A stretch of 6,070 bases of DNA from JAICWP01 sp035935775. Lineage in GTDB: Bacteria > Acidobacteriota > Terriglobia > Terriglobales > Acidobacteriaceae. Within the stretch, counting starts at the first letter, position 1. Each line of letters starts with the position of its first letter. The notes beneath the pieces were generated by a model. It was not told the origin of the DNA. It searched no databases and saw only the letters and a program-made list of their open reading frames with translations. The position numbers and the translations under genes are program-made. Of the stretch, positions 1 through 5,187 are shown piece by piece. The DNA lies in assembly GCA_035935775.1 (NCBI GenBank), contig DASYWT010000450.1, positions 1-6,070 on the forward strand. The letters run 5' to 3'.

Positions 1-121
1 CTCCTCGCAGTTCGGCAGCATCATCCGCACCGTCAGTGTTCCTACCAGCATTGTGGGATCGTTCCTGGGCGGCGATGCTTCCCCGCGTATGATCCAGTTG
101 ACGGCTCGTCTTACGTTCTAA
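1..121 (+). CDS. C-terminal end of a TonB-dependent / Oar-type outer-membrane receptor (partial)
   Basis: Reading from base 2, an open frame of 39 codons runs to a TAA at 119-121. The last residues read SPRMIQLTARLTF. A final amphipathic beta strand ending in Phe is the usual C-terminus of outer-membrane beta-barrels and acts as the BAM recognition signal. The 'R-M-I-Q-L-x-x-R-L-x-F' pattern is typical of the carboxypeptidase-regulatory-domain/TonB-receptor proteins that are very numerous in Acidobacteriota. Everything upstream lies outside the window, so the plug domain and substrate cannot be judged. The family call rests only on this tail; another outer-membrane barrel is the main alternative. 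Confidence 0.6.
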   Translation, partial: SSQFGSIIRTVSVPTSIVGSFLGGDASPRMIQLTARLTF

Positions 122-136
122 CTGTAACCGGCGCGT

Positions 137-174
137 GGCGCGGCCTCCCCTGGGGCCGCGCCCCAGCCATTTTT
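137..174 (+). terminator. Probable Rho-independent terminator of the receptor gene
   Basis: A perfect 9-bp GC stem (GGCGCGGCC at 137-145, GGCCGCGCC at 154-162) encloses an 8-nt loop. It lies 16 bp after the receptor stop codon. Five T residues follow at 170-174, seven bases past the stem, which is a little far for a textbook terminator. Position and stem strength still favour transcription termination. Confidence 0.6.
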
Positions 175-187
175 CAATCAGCAAGAA

Positions 188-264
188 TCTTTTTTTGTCA
201 TCCTGACCTTTTTTTTGTCATCCTGATCTTTTTTTGTCATCCTGATCTTTTTTTGTCATCCTGA
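188..264 (+). repeat. Tandem array of four 19-20 bp T-run + GTCATCCTGA units
   Basis: Units lie at 188-206, 207-226, 227-245 and 246-264. Each has two bases (TC or CC), a run of 7-8 T, then GTCATCCTGA. The fourth unit's GTCATCCTGA is also the first 10 bp of the 168-bp repeat that follows. The array therefore looks like repeated copies of that element's left end. The T runs could also help stop transcription coming from the receptor gene, but that is inference. Confidence 0.9.
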
Positions 265-422
265 GCGAAGCCAACTGGTTCGCTTGCGAACCAGTCGGCG
301 GAGTCGAAGGACCCCGCGTTCACTCGCACTGCCGATAACGTCCGGGGGAGTCCGGCCAGCATCCCTGACTTTCGCAGGAAGGCGCTCTGCTGAACCGCTT
401 CAGCTGAAACATCCGGCGACCA
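255..422 (+). repeat. Stem-loop interspersed repeat, left copy 1
   Basis: This copy matches 494-662 along its length, and the first 54 bp (255-308) are identical. Order: head GTCATCCTGAGCGAAG; a perfect inverted repeat with arms ACTGGTTCGC / GCGAACCAGT at 274-295, extendable outward with one mismatch; then GAGTCGAAGGACCCCGCG; then a less conserved part containing CTGCCGATAACGT and a GGGAGT..GGCC block. Near the 3' end is TTCAGCTGAA, a perfect 10-bp palindrome. The GTCATCCTGAGCGAAG core is a type seen widely in intergenic DNA of Acidobacteriota. No coding function is proposed. Confidence 0.9.
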
Positions 423-493
423 CCAACAATTTTCGTAATCAACAATTTCGTAATCAACGATTTGTGTCCCTCATAGGCACCATTCTTGCGCCT

Positions 494-662
494 GTCATCC
501 TGAGCGAAGCCAACTGGTTCGCTTGCGAACCAGTCGGCGGAGTCGAACGACCCCGCGTTCGCTTCCACTGCCGATAACGTACGAGGGAGTTCGGCCAACA
601 TCCCTGACTTCCCCAGGAAGGCGTCATACCGAACCGCTTCAGCGGTGCAACATCGGGCACCA
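494..662 (+). repeat. Stem-loop interspersed repeat, left copy 2
   Basis: This is the second copy of the 255-422 element, in the same orientation, with the same hairpin at 513-534. The first 54 bp are identical to copy 1; divergence is spread over the 3' two-thirds. Near the end it has ACCGC-TTCA-GCGGT (633-646), a short hairpin where copy 1 instead has TTCAGCTGAA. Small frames crossing it give LSEA-type peptides that are artefacts of the repeat. Confidence 0.9.
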
Positions 663-664
663 GT

Positions 665-688
665 AGAGACGTAACTTGTTACGTCTCT
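665..688. repeat. Perfect 11-bp-arm hairpin (AGAGACGTAAC)
   Basis: Arms AGAGACGTAAC (665-675) and GTTACGTCTCT (678-688) are perfectly complementary around TT. It begins two bases after the 168-bp repeat. From recall, short palindromes built on GTAGAGACG..CGTCTCTAC occur as dispersed repeats in cyanobacteria and other bacteria. There is no T run on either side, so it is not a standard terminator. Confidence 0.85.
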
Positions 689-706
689 GGAATCTGCCCC
701 GCAAAT

Positions 707-732
707 TATTCTGAGCGAGTTCGAAGGGACTT
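707..732 (+). repeat. Minimal, hairpin-less copy of the interspersed repeat
   Basis: The sequence TTCTGAGCGAGTTCGAAGGGAC joins the head (CTGAGCGA) and tail (TCGAAGG-GAC) blocks of the nearby repeats. The whole central stem-loop is absent. The match is short and degenerate. Confidence 0.5.
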
Positions 733-793
733 TAGTCGTGAGAATAGCTCTTGCAAATATGGCGGGTTTTAGCTTCGGTGACGAGGCCGGCTG

Positions 794-1693
794 TTAGCGG
801 AAGCTTTCCTCGCTATTCGTCTGCGAGGTCTTGCCTTGCTCTTTCTGCAACACGGTAAGGTTCTTCAGCGCCTCGGTCAACCCCTGGGCGGCAGCTTTTC
901 GATACCAGAACAGCGACATCGCCCGGTCACGCAACACTCCCAGGCCGTGCTCATAGGCGAATCCCAGATTGTTTTGCGCTGTGGCGGAACCCCGCTCCGC
1001 CGCCCGCCGCAGCCAGCGCGCCGCCGCTGCCGGGTCTCGTGGCACTCCTTTTCCCGCCGCATACATGTCGGCCACGTTTTCCTCTGCCGGCACGTAGCCC
1101 TGCTCCGCCGCCCGCCGATACAGTTCCGCTGCCCGTGCCGGGTCCTGCGGCACTCCCCGCCCTGTCCGGTACAAGTGTGCCAGGTTTTCTTCCGCGATCG
1201 GAAAATTCTGCGCCGCTGCCTTGCTGTACCAGCGCACCGCTTCCGCCACATCAACGTTGGTGCCCTGGCCTGTCGAATACATATAAGCAAGGTTATTTTG
1301 TGCCGGCGCCAGGCCGGTAACCGCCGCCCGCAGGTACCAGCGGACCGCTCCCGAGTCATCTTTTGCTCCTCCCAGGCCTTTGGCCAGCAGCGCTCCCAGG
1401 TTGTTCTGCGCCGCCGGATCGCCTGCCTGCGCCGCCTTTTCATACCATTCGCGAGCCAGCACGTAATTTTGCCCCACCCCCTCGCCCCGCTCCAGCGCCA
1501 ACCCCACACGGAATTCGGCCCTTACGTCGCCCCGGCGTGCCTGCTTCAAAAGCCGTTTTGCCTGGCCGCTGCAGTTCTCTGGTTGTGGGGAATTGGATCC
1601 TGGGGAATTGGATCCTGCGGGGGGTGTCTCCGCTGCTAAGAGCCCCATAACCGCCGCCAGCAGCAACGACATCACTACTATCCGGGAAGGCAC
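794..1693 (-). CDS. Secreted Sel1-like repeat (SLR/TPR-type) protein
   Basis: This is a 299-residue protein. Residues 1-21 form a signal peptide (short basic start, hydrophobic run LLLAAVMGLLA, AAE cleavage region; no lipobox). A Ser/Pro/Gly linker with two GSNSP units follows (about 27-36). Then come six consecutive 36-residue Sel1 repeats (55-270; bases 884-1531) with the usual signature A-x-x-N-L-x-x-x-Y-x-x-G-x-G-V and a WY-x-K/R-AA-x-Q end. The tail is 29 polar residues. Sel1 repeats fold into paired helices that bind other proteins; they have no catalytic role, so this is probably a periplasmic or exported scaffold. The partner is unknown. A GTG start is chosen because GGAGGTGA lies six bases upstream and the signal peptide begins there; the in-frame ATG at codon 8 is too far from that site. 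The gene is divergent from the FAD oxidoreductase gene. Confidence 0.92.
   Translation of the reverse strand: MPSRIVVMSLLLAAVMGLLAAETPPAGSNSPGSNSPQPENCSGQAKRLLKQARRGDVRAEFRVGLALERGEGVGQNYVLAREWYEKAAQAGDPAAQNNLGALLAKGLGGAKDDSGAVRWYLRAAVTGLAPAQNNLAYMYSTGQGTNVDVAEAVRWYSKAAAQNFPIAEENLAHLYRTGRGVPQDPARAAELYRRAAEQGYVPAEENVADMYAAGKGVPRDPAAAARWLRRAAERGSATAQNNLGFAYEHGLGVLRDRAMSLFWYRKAAAQGLTEALKNLTVLQKEQGKTSQTNSEESFR
1587..1616. repeat. In-frame tandem duplication of a 15-bp unit
   Basis: Two perfect copies of GGGGAATTGGATCCT lie at 1587-1601 and 1602-1616, inside the Sel1 gene. They encode the doubled GSNSP linker just after the signal peptide. This looks like recent slippage in a region under little constraint. 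Confidence 0.9.
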
Positions 1694-1696
1694 GTC

Positions 1697-1704
1697 TCAC
1701 CTCC
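1697..1704 (-). promoter_or_regulatory. Ribosome binding site of the Sel1-repeat gene
   Basis: On the minus strand this reads GGAGGTGA. The gap from GGAGG to the GTG is 6 nt. It decides the choice of the GTG start. Confidence 0.85.
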
Positions 1705-1758
1705 GCTTGTGGCCCGTTTAAGCCCTGCGGTTTTAGCTGCGGAAGGTCGAGCGCGCGA

Positions 1759-1787
1759 AACATAACCTCGTTTTTTTCCTATGTCAA
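1759..1787 (-). promoter_or_regulatory. sigma70-type promoter for the Sel1-repeat gene
   Basis: On the minus strand a perfect -35 TTGACA (1787-1782) is followed, after exactly 17 bp, by TATGTT (1764-1759; 4 of 6 matches to TATAAT). The A-rich spacer includes seven A in a row. Transcription would begin near 1752, leaving a leader of about 60 nt before the GTG at 1693. Confidence 0.7.
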
Positions 1788-1817
1788 GACTCGCGGGAGG
1801 AATTATCTCTAGACACC

Positions 1818-1850
1818 GCACGGCTCTGGAGGCGTTCGGGTTCGCCGTGC
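1818..1850. promoter_or_regulatory. Inverted repeat GCACGGC / GCCGTGC in the divergent spacer
   Basis: Perfect 7-bp arms at 1818-1824 and 1844-1850 are separated by 19 bp. They sit between the minus-strand promoter and the FAD oxidoreductase gene. It could be an operator or an RNA hairpin in a plus-strand leader; the sequence does not decide. Confidence 0.4.
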
Positions 1851-1872
1851 TAAGACCATGGCCGGTGGCTAA

Positions 1873-1895
1873 CTCAAGCCCTGTGTTGGCTTGAG
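1873..1895. promoter_or_regulatory. Perfect 8-bp hairpin CTCAAGCC / GGCTTGAG upstream of the FAD oxidoreductase gene
   Basis: Arms at 1873-1880 and 1888-1895 enclose a 7-nt loop. The right arm touches the in-frame ATG at 1896. If that ATG were the true start, its ribosome site would be buried in this stem, which argues for the later start at 1971. It may be an operator or leader hairpin. Confidence 0.5.
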
Positions 1896-1921
1896 ATGGG
1901 CAGTTCACTTTACAAATCTCG

Positions 1922-1950
1922 TTGCCCCTTTGCGCTGCCCTCTTTAGTAT
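1922..1950 (+). promoter_or_regulatory. Candidate promoter for the FAD oxidoreductase gene
   Basis: TTGCCC (1922-1927) and TAGTAT (1945-1950) are each 4 of 6 matches to consensus, with a 17-bp spacer. Transcription would start near 1957, about 14 nt before the ATG at 1971. The match is modest and could be chance. If real, it excludes the longer protein start at 1896. Confidence 0.35.
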
Positions 1951-1970
1951 GTCCTCCAGATCACCTGCGC

Positions 1971-3266
1971 ATGACCTACAAAGAACGAGTCTTCTGGTGG
2001 GATACCGTCGCCATGCCCGAGGGCGAGTCTGCGCCTCTGCCGGAAAAAGTGGACGTCGCGGTCATCGGTTCGGGCTTCTCCGGCCTCTCCGCCGCCCGCA
2101 CACTGGCCCGACGCGGCGCTAAGGTCGCGGTCCTCGAAGCTGAATCCCTTTGCTGGGGCGCCAGCTCGCGCAATGGCGGCATGGTGCTCACCGGCATGAA
2201 GCTGGGTGTGGCGAAGCTGGTCGCGCGTTACGGCCTGGAAACCACCCGGCATATCTACGCCGCTTCGCTCGCTTCCATTGATTGCGTGGAACAGATCGTC
2301 AAAGAAGAACAGATCGCCTGCGACTTTGCCCGCTGCGGCCACCTGCACGTGGCCTGCAAAGCGGCGCATTTCGCCGGCTTCTGCCGCTCCGCCGAAGTCA
2401 TCGCCCGGGATTTCAACCATCACCTGCGCGTGGTCCCGCGCAGCGAACTGCACGGCGAGATCGGCTCCAACATCTATCACGGCGCCCTGGTAGATGAACT
2501 CAGCGCCGGACTCAACCCGGCGCGCTACGTGGCCGGCCTGGCCCACGCCGCGAAGCGGGCGGGCGCGCAGCTCTTCGACCATGCGCGCGTCACCAGCATC
2601 GAGCCCGCCTCCCGCAATGGCAGCGGCGGTTTCCAGCTAACAACCGCCCGCGGCCGCATGTGGGCGCGCGACGTCTTTGTCGGAACCAGCGGCTATACCG
2701 GCGCCGCCACCCCAGGCCTGCACAGGCGGATCATTCCCATCGGCTCCTTCATTGTTGCCACCCAGCCGCTGCCCGACGCTCTGGCCCGCGAGTTAAGCCC
2801 TCAGGGCCGAATGATCTTCGATTCCAAAAACTACCTCTACTATTTCCGGCTGACGCCCGATAACCGCATGCTGTTTGGCGGACGCGCCGCCTTCTTCCCT
2901 GAAACCGGCAACACCATTCGCCGCAGCGCTGACATTCTGCGTCGCGGCATGATCAGCGTTTATCCCCAGTTACGCGATGCCCAGGTGGACTATGCCTGGG
3001 GTGGAACGCTGGATTTTGCCTTCGACATCATGCCCCACGCCGGCAGGATGGATGGCATGTACTATGCCGTCGGATATGCCGGACATGGCGTGGCCATGGC
3101 CACTTACCTGGGCGCCAAAGTGGCGGAAATGATCTGCGGAGCGAAAGATCAGAACCCCTTTGCTAACATAGGCTTCCCCGGTGCGCCCCTGGGTCTCTAT
3201 AACGGCAGGCCCTGGTTTTTGCCGTTCGCCGGAGCCTGGTACAAGTTTTTGGACCTGGTGAGCTGA
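1971..3266 (+). CDS. FAD-dependent oxidoreductase, DAO family (PuuB/OrdL-like)
   Basis: This 431-residue protein probably oxidises an amine or amino acid with FAD, making an imine and passing electrons to oxygen or a carrier. The N-terminus has the Rossmann motif GSGFSG (33-38) in VAVIGSGFSGLSAARTLARR, with E56 as the ribose-binding acid, then GASSRNGG (63-70), a mark of the gamma-glutamylputrescine oxidase/OrdL group. Near the C-terminus are WGGTLDF (343-349) and GYAGHG (368-373), the second FAD-contact region, followed by a WYKFLDL tail as in relatives. Length fits the family (about 430). The ATG at 1971 is preferred: it places YKERVFWWD at the N-terminus as in homologues, while an in-frame ATG at 1896 adds 25 residues unlike the family. 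Neither start has a clear Shine-Dalgarno site. No polyamine or amino-acid genes lie nearby, so the substrate is open; glycine, sarcosine or D-amino-acid oxidase activity is equally possible. Confidence 0.88.
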   Translation: MTYKERVFWWDTVAMPEGESAPLPEKVDVAVIGSGFSGLSAARTLARRGAKVAVLEAESLCWGASSRNGGMVLTGMKLGVAKLVARYGLETTRHIYAASLASIDCVEQIVKEEQIACDFARCGHLHVACKAAHFAGFCRSAEVIARDFNHHLRVVPRSELHGEIGSNIYHGALVDELSAGLNPARYVAGLAHAAKRAGAQLFDHARVTSIEPASRNGSGGFQLTTARGRMWARDVFVGTSGYTGAATPGLHRRIIPIGSFIVATQPLPDALARELSPQGRMIFDSKNYLYYFRLTPDNRMLFGGRAAFFPETGNTIRRSADILRRGMISVYPQLRDAQVDYAWGGTLDFAFDIMPHAGRMDGMYYAVGYAGHGVAMATYLGAKVAEMICGAKDQNPFANIGFPGAPLGLYNGRPWFLPFAGAWYKFLDLVS

Positions 3267-3281
3267 TTGGCAATTTGCCAA
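3267..3281. promoter_or_regulatory. Perfect inverted repeat TTGGCAA-T-TTGCCAA directly after a stop codon
   Basis: The repeat begins on the base after the FAD oxidoreductase stop codon. Arms are seven bases and the centre is one T. No T run follows, so it is a weak terminator candidate. It may instead be a repressor site, or a hairpin that slows decay or separates expression of the next genes. Confidence 0.45.
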
Positions 3282-3351
3282 GAACACCCGATTTTCGACT
3301 CCAAATTCGGGGCGAAGCGGGGGCGAAAGTCGGGCTAAAAATGCCCAAATT

Positions 3352-3370
3352 GCAAATTTGCTCGCGAGCA
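3352..3370. promoter_or_regulatory. Two overlapping palindromes upstream of the rhodanese gene
   Basis: GCAAATTTGC (3352-3361) overlaps TGCTCGCGAGCA (3359-3370) by three bases; both are perfect. They end nine bases before the GGAG ribosome site of the rhodanese-like gene. The position suits an operator or leader structure for the rhodanese/TlpA pair. No convincing -35/-10 pair was found here. Confidence 0.4.
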
Positions 3371-3385
3371 GAGCGAACGGAGATA

Positions 3386-3871
3386 ATGTTCAAGTCCACC
3401 GACATGACAAACGGGCATATTTGCTCATTCAGGGCCAAAAAACTGGGCTTTCTCCTCATCCTGGGGATCGCCATGCCAGCACTGCTCCACGCTGCGAGCG
3501 GCCCGCAACTGATTCAACCGGCTGAGCTAGCCAAGCTCTTACAAGGACCCGAGAGCCATAGGCCGCTCATTATTCAGGTAGGTTTTCGGAGTCTTTACGA
3601 ACAGGCGCACATCCCGAATTCGGAATACGTGGGCGCGACCTCGCAGGCAGATGGGTTAAAGGAGTTGCATAAGCGGGTTCAGGCTCTACCGCGGGAGCGG
3701 TTCATCGTGCTTTACTGCGGATGTTGCCCGTGGAGCCACTGTCCTAATGTCCAGCCTGCGTACCGCGAACTTCAGGCAATGGGCTTTCGGAACGTACGAG
3801 TGCTCTACATTGCAAACAATTTTGGGGCAGACTGGGTAGACAAGGGATATCCCGTCAGCAAGGGAAACTAG
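3386..3871 (+). CDS. Exported rhodanese-like protein with a CGCCPxxxCPN active loop
   Basis: This is a 161-residue protein. A signal peptide spans about 1-36 (basic RAKK, hydrophobic LGFLLILGIAMPALL, cleavage near HAAS). A single rhodanese fold follows: a degenerate first motif (IIQVGFRSLYEQAHIPNSEY, 62-81), the active loop starting at C111 (YCGCCPWSHCPN), and the closing GADWVDKGYPV (147-157). Rhodaneses carry sulfur as a persulfide on the loop cysteine, C111 by position. C113, C114 and C119 are extra and could form disulfides or bind metal. Export points to a periplasmic role. The ATG at 3386 is chosen because GGAG precedes it by 3 nt, which is tight; an ATG at 3404 is possible and keeps the signal peptide. 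A longer frame from a TTG at 3275 would bury the signal peptide and is unlikely. The TlpA-like gene follows after 35 bp, so the two are probably co-transcribed. Confidence 0.85.
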   Translation: MFKSTDMTNGHICSFRAKKLGFLLILGIAMPALLHAASGPQLIQPAELAKLLQGPESHRPLIIQVGFRSLYEQAHIPNSEYVGATSQADGLKELHKRVQALPRERFIVLYCGCCPWSHCPNVQPAYRELQAMGFRNVRVLYIANNFGADWVDKGYPVSKGN

Positions 3872-3906
3872 GGCGTTCAGATATTCGAAGCGGACCAGGC
3901 GGTACT

Positions 3907-4452
3907 TTGAACAGCAAGATTCCTCTCGTCATCGGCGCGGCGTTGGTAGTGGCGGCCAGCTTGTACTTTGGAACTCGGAACATCGCCGATCTCCCCAGTT
4001 TCGGCCTTAACTCCGGGCAACATCTTCCGGCTCCGCAGGTGACAGTCACCGATCTGAATGGCCAGCCACTGAGCATGGCCAGCTACCGGGGAGACGTGGT
4101 TCTGGTGGACTTCTGGGCCACATGGTGCGATCCCTGCCGGCAGGAGATCCCGCACTTTGTCGAACTGCAGAACAAATACCGCGGCCAGGGCTTTCACGTG
4201 CTCGGAATTTCCATGGATGACGGCCCCAGGCCGGTGCGCGAGTTCTATGAAACCTACAAGATGAATTACCCCGTGGCGATGGGAGATGCCAAGCTGGCAG
4301 AGCGGTTTGGGGGCGTGCTGGGGCTGCCGGTGAGTTTCCTTATCGGGCGCGATGGACGCATCTATGCCCGGCACGTGGGCGAGACCGACGCGTCCGTATT
4401 TGAAAAAGAGGTTCAGCAGTTGCTGGCACGTCCGCCTGCCTCGGGATTGTAG
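3907..4452 (+). CDS. Membrane-anchored TlpA/ResA-type thiol-disulfide oxidoreductase
   Basis: This is a 181-residue protein with an N-terminal membrane segment (about 5-21, IPLVIGAALVVAASLYF) and no clear cleavage site, so it is probably tethered facing the periplasm. The thioredoxin fold follows: the entry strand (PQVTVTDLNGQPLSMASYRG, 43-62), the active site W73-C74-D-P-C77, GFHVLGISMDD (95-105), and the cis-proline P141 in GLPVSFLIG. TlpA, ResA and CcmG proteins reduce disulfides, often in cytochrome c maturation; CDPC resembles the CEPC of ResA. No cytochrome genes lie beside it. It may instead reduce the neighbouring Cys-rich rhodanese, which is inference. The start is a TTG: there is no in-frame ATG or GTG between the preceding gene and the membrane segment, and a weak AGGCGG sits 4 nt upstream. 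Confidence 0.88.
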   Translation: MNSKIPLVIGAALVVAASLYFGTRNIADLPSFGLNSGQHLPAPQVTVTDLNGQPLSMASYRGDVVLVDFWATWCDPCRQEIPHFVELQNKYRGQGFHVLGISMDDGPRPVREFYETYKMNYPVAMGDAKLAERFGGVLGLPVSFLIGRDGRIYARHVGETDASVFEKEVQQLLARPPASGL

Positions 4453-4521
4453 TAAGCTCCGCATCCGCCTGCAGTCCTCCGCGTTCAGCACTCAGCCAGT
4501 TAAAAATTTTGATGGGTGAAA

Positions 4522-4552
4522 GCAGCTCCCGCATAGGCCCCGTGCGAGCTGC
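4522..4552 (+). other. Hairpin in the exbD leader (GCAGCTC / GAGCTGC)
   Basis: Perfect 7-bp arms at 4522-4528 and 4546-4552 are extended inward by GCA/TGC after a CC bulge. No T run follows, so it is a weak terminator candidate for the TlpA-like gene. It sits 12 bp before a second foldable element and may be part of one leader RNA. Confidence 0.5.
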
Positions 4553-4564
4553 GCCTTGCAGCGA

Positions 4565-4612
4565 GGGTTCCGCTGAAGCGGCTGTGCAAACCCCGGAATA
4601 GGCGGGGAACCC
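4565..4612 (+). other. Three-way-junction-like structured element upstream of exbD
   Basis: An outer stem GGGTT/AACCC (4565-4569, 4608-4612) encloses two hairpins: CCGC-TGAA-GCGG (4570-4581) and CCCCG-GAATAGG-CGGGG (4591-4607). The first hairpin and a following TGCAA resemble the tail of the left repeats (CCGCTTCAGCGG then TGCAA at 634-650). It may be a relic repeat or a structured RNA leader. I do not recognise it as a known riboswitch. The rest of the 246-bp gap before exbD shows no clear promoter. Confidence 0.5.
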
Positions 4613-4683
4613 GTGGCCTTCAGACTGCGTCTATGTTTCTAGGAAGTGAATACGCCGTGAGAGAAGCACGGCGCAATCGGCCG

Positions 4684-4690
4684 AAGGAGG
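4684..4690 (+). promoter_or_regulatory. Strong ribosome binding site of exbD
   Basis: AAGGAGG lies eight bases before the ATG at 4699. It is the best Shine-Dalgarno site on the plus strand in this window, and it fixes the exbD start against an upstream ATG at 4633. Confidence 0.9.
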
Positions 4691-4698
4691 GTGTTGCA

Positions 4699-5136
4699 AT
4701 GGCGATGACCACGGGCTCGCAGTCAGGCAGAGCGGCAGACATGAATGTAACCCCCCTCATAGATGTGCTGCTGACCCTGCTGGTCATTTTTATGATTATT
4801 ACTCCGATTACACCCAAGGGAGAGAAGGCGCTGATCCCGCAGCCGCCGCCCAAGACGGCCAAGCCGCAGCCCAACAACCGTTCCGTGGTGCTGCAGGTGC
4901 TGCCGGGTGCGAAGGGACAGCCGCCACAGTTGGAAATCAACCAGCAGAACGTAAGCTGGCAGGACCTTCCGACCCGGCTGACTGACATCTTCAAGACGCG
5001 CGCCGAAAAGGTAATCTTCGTGAAAGCGGGGGGCAACATCCCCTGGCAGGATGTGGCCACGGTAATTGACGAGGCCCACAATGCCGGGGTGGATAAGGTG
5101 GGGCTGATCACCGGCAACATCGGGAGCAGCGGGTAG
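4699..5136 (+). CDS. exbD: ExbD/TolR-family proton-channel subunit
   Basis: This 145-residue protein has the usual ExbD length. A short cytoplasmic N-terminus is followed by M15-NVTPLIDVLLTLLVIF, a single transmembrane helix (about 19-37) carrying the invariant proton-relay Asp (D22). A Pro-rich periplasmic linker follows (about 47-60), then a small alpha/beta domain ending AGVDKVGLITG. With ExbB, ExbD uses the proton gradient to drive TonB (or Tol, or a gliding motor) for energised outer-membrane uptake. The start at 4699 is set by AAGGAGG; a start at 4633 would add 22 residues with no such site. The gene stands alone here: no exbB or tonB is visible on either side, and the repeat block begins about 50 bp after its stop. 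It probably works with an ExbB made elsewhere. TolR is the main alternative name. Confidence 0.93.
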   Translation: MAMTTGSQSGRAADMNVTPLIDVLLTLLVIFMIITPITPKGEKALIPQPPPKTAKPQPNNRSVVLQVLPGAKGQPPQLEINQQNVSWQDLPTRLTDIFKTRAEKVIFVKAGGNIPWQDVATVIDEAHNAGVDKVGLITGNIGSSG

Positions 5137-5187
5137 CTCGCAAACGTGCAGATTCGGGCAGGCGCCCACCCGCACGGGGAAGAGCGG

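Larger units (their letters stand above)
122..793. other. Gene-free, repeat-rich intergenic region
   Basis: No convincing gene lies between the receptor stop and the convergent Sel1-repeat gene. Open frames in both directions cross the repeats listed separately and have no ribosome site or recognisable domain. After the terminator, the DNA is a T-rich tandem array, two 168-bp repeat copies separated by about 70 bp, an 11-bp-arm hairpin and a minimal repeat copy. The last ~60 bp (733-793) shows nothing I can name, including no clear terminator for the minus-strand gene. Confidence 0.75.

Noticed and set aside
284..660. Small open frames (68-97 codons) across the left repeats
   Set aside because: They simply translate the interspersed repeat; the two copies give the same peptide pieces in different frames.
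188..662. Possible CRISPR array
   Set aside because: The tandem units abut with no unique spacers, and the larger copies are two long diverged repeats, not short identical ones.
836..1639. 267-codon open frame on the plus strand, antisense to the Sel1-repeat gene
   Set aside because: Its peptide is Arg/Pro/Cys-rich without domains. It is the reverse of a GC-rich repeat gene that has a signal peptide, ribosome site and promoter of its own.
1944..2582. 212-codon open frame on the minus strand inside the FAD oxidoreductase gene
   Set aside because: It lies opposite the well-supported FAD-binding motifs, has no ribosome site and no recognisable domain.
3275..3385. N-terminal extension of the rhodanese-like protein from a TTG at 3275
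   Set aside because: It would place 37 charged residues before the signal peptide and start inside the palindrome at 3267-3281, with no ribosome site.
3877..4491. 204-codon minus-strand frame opposite the TlpA-like gene
   Set aside because: It is antisense to a clear thioredoxin-fold gene with CDPC and cis-proline motifs, and has no family features.
4565..4612. Known riboswitch (cobalamin or TPP) upstream of exbD
   Set aside because: I could not find the conserved cores of those classes; only stems are visible.
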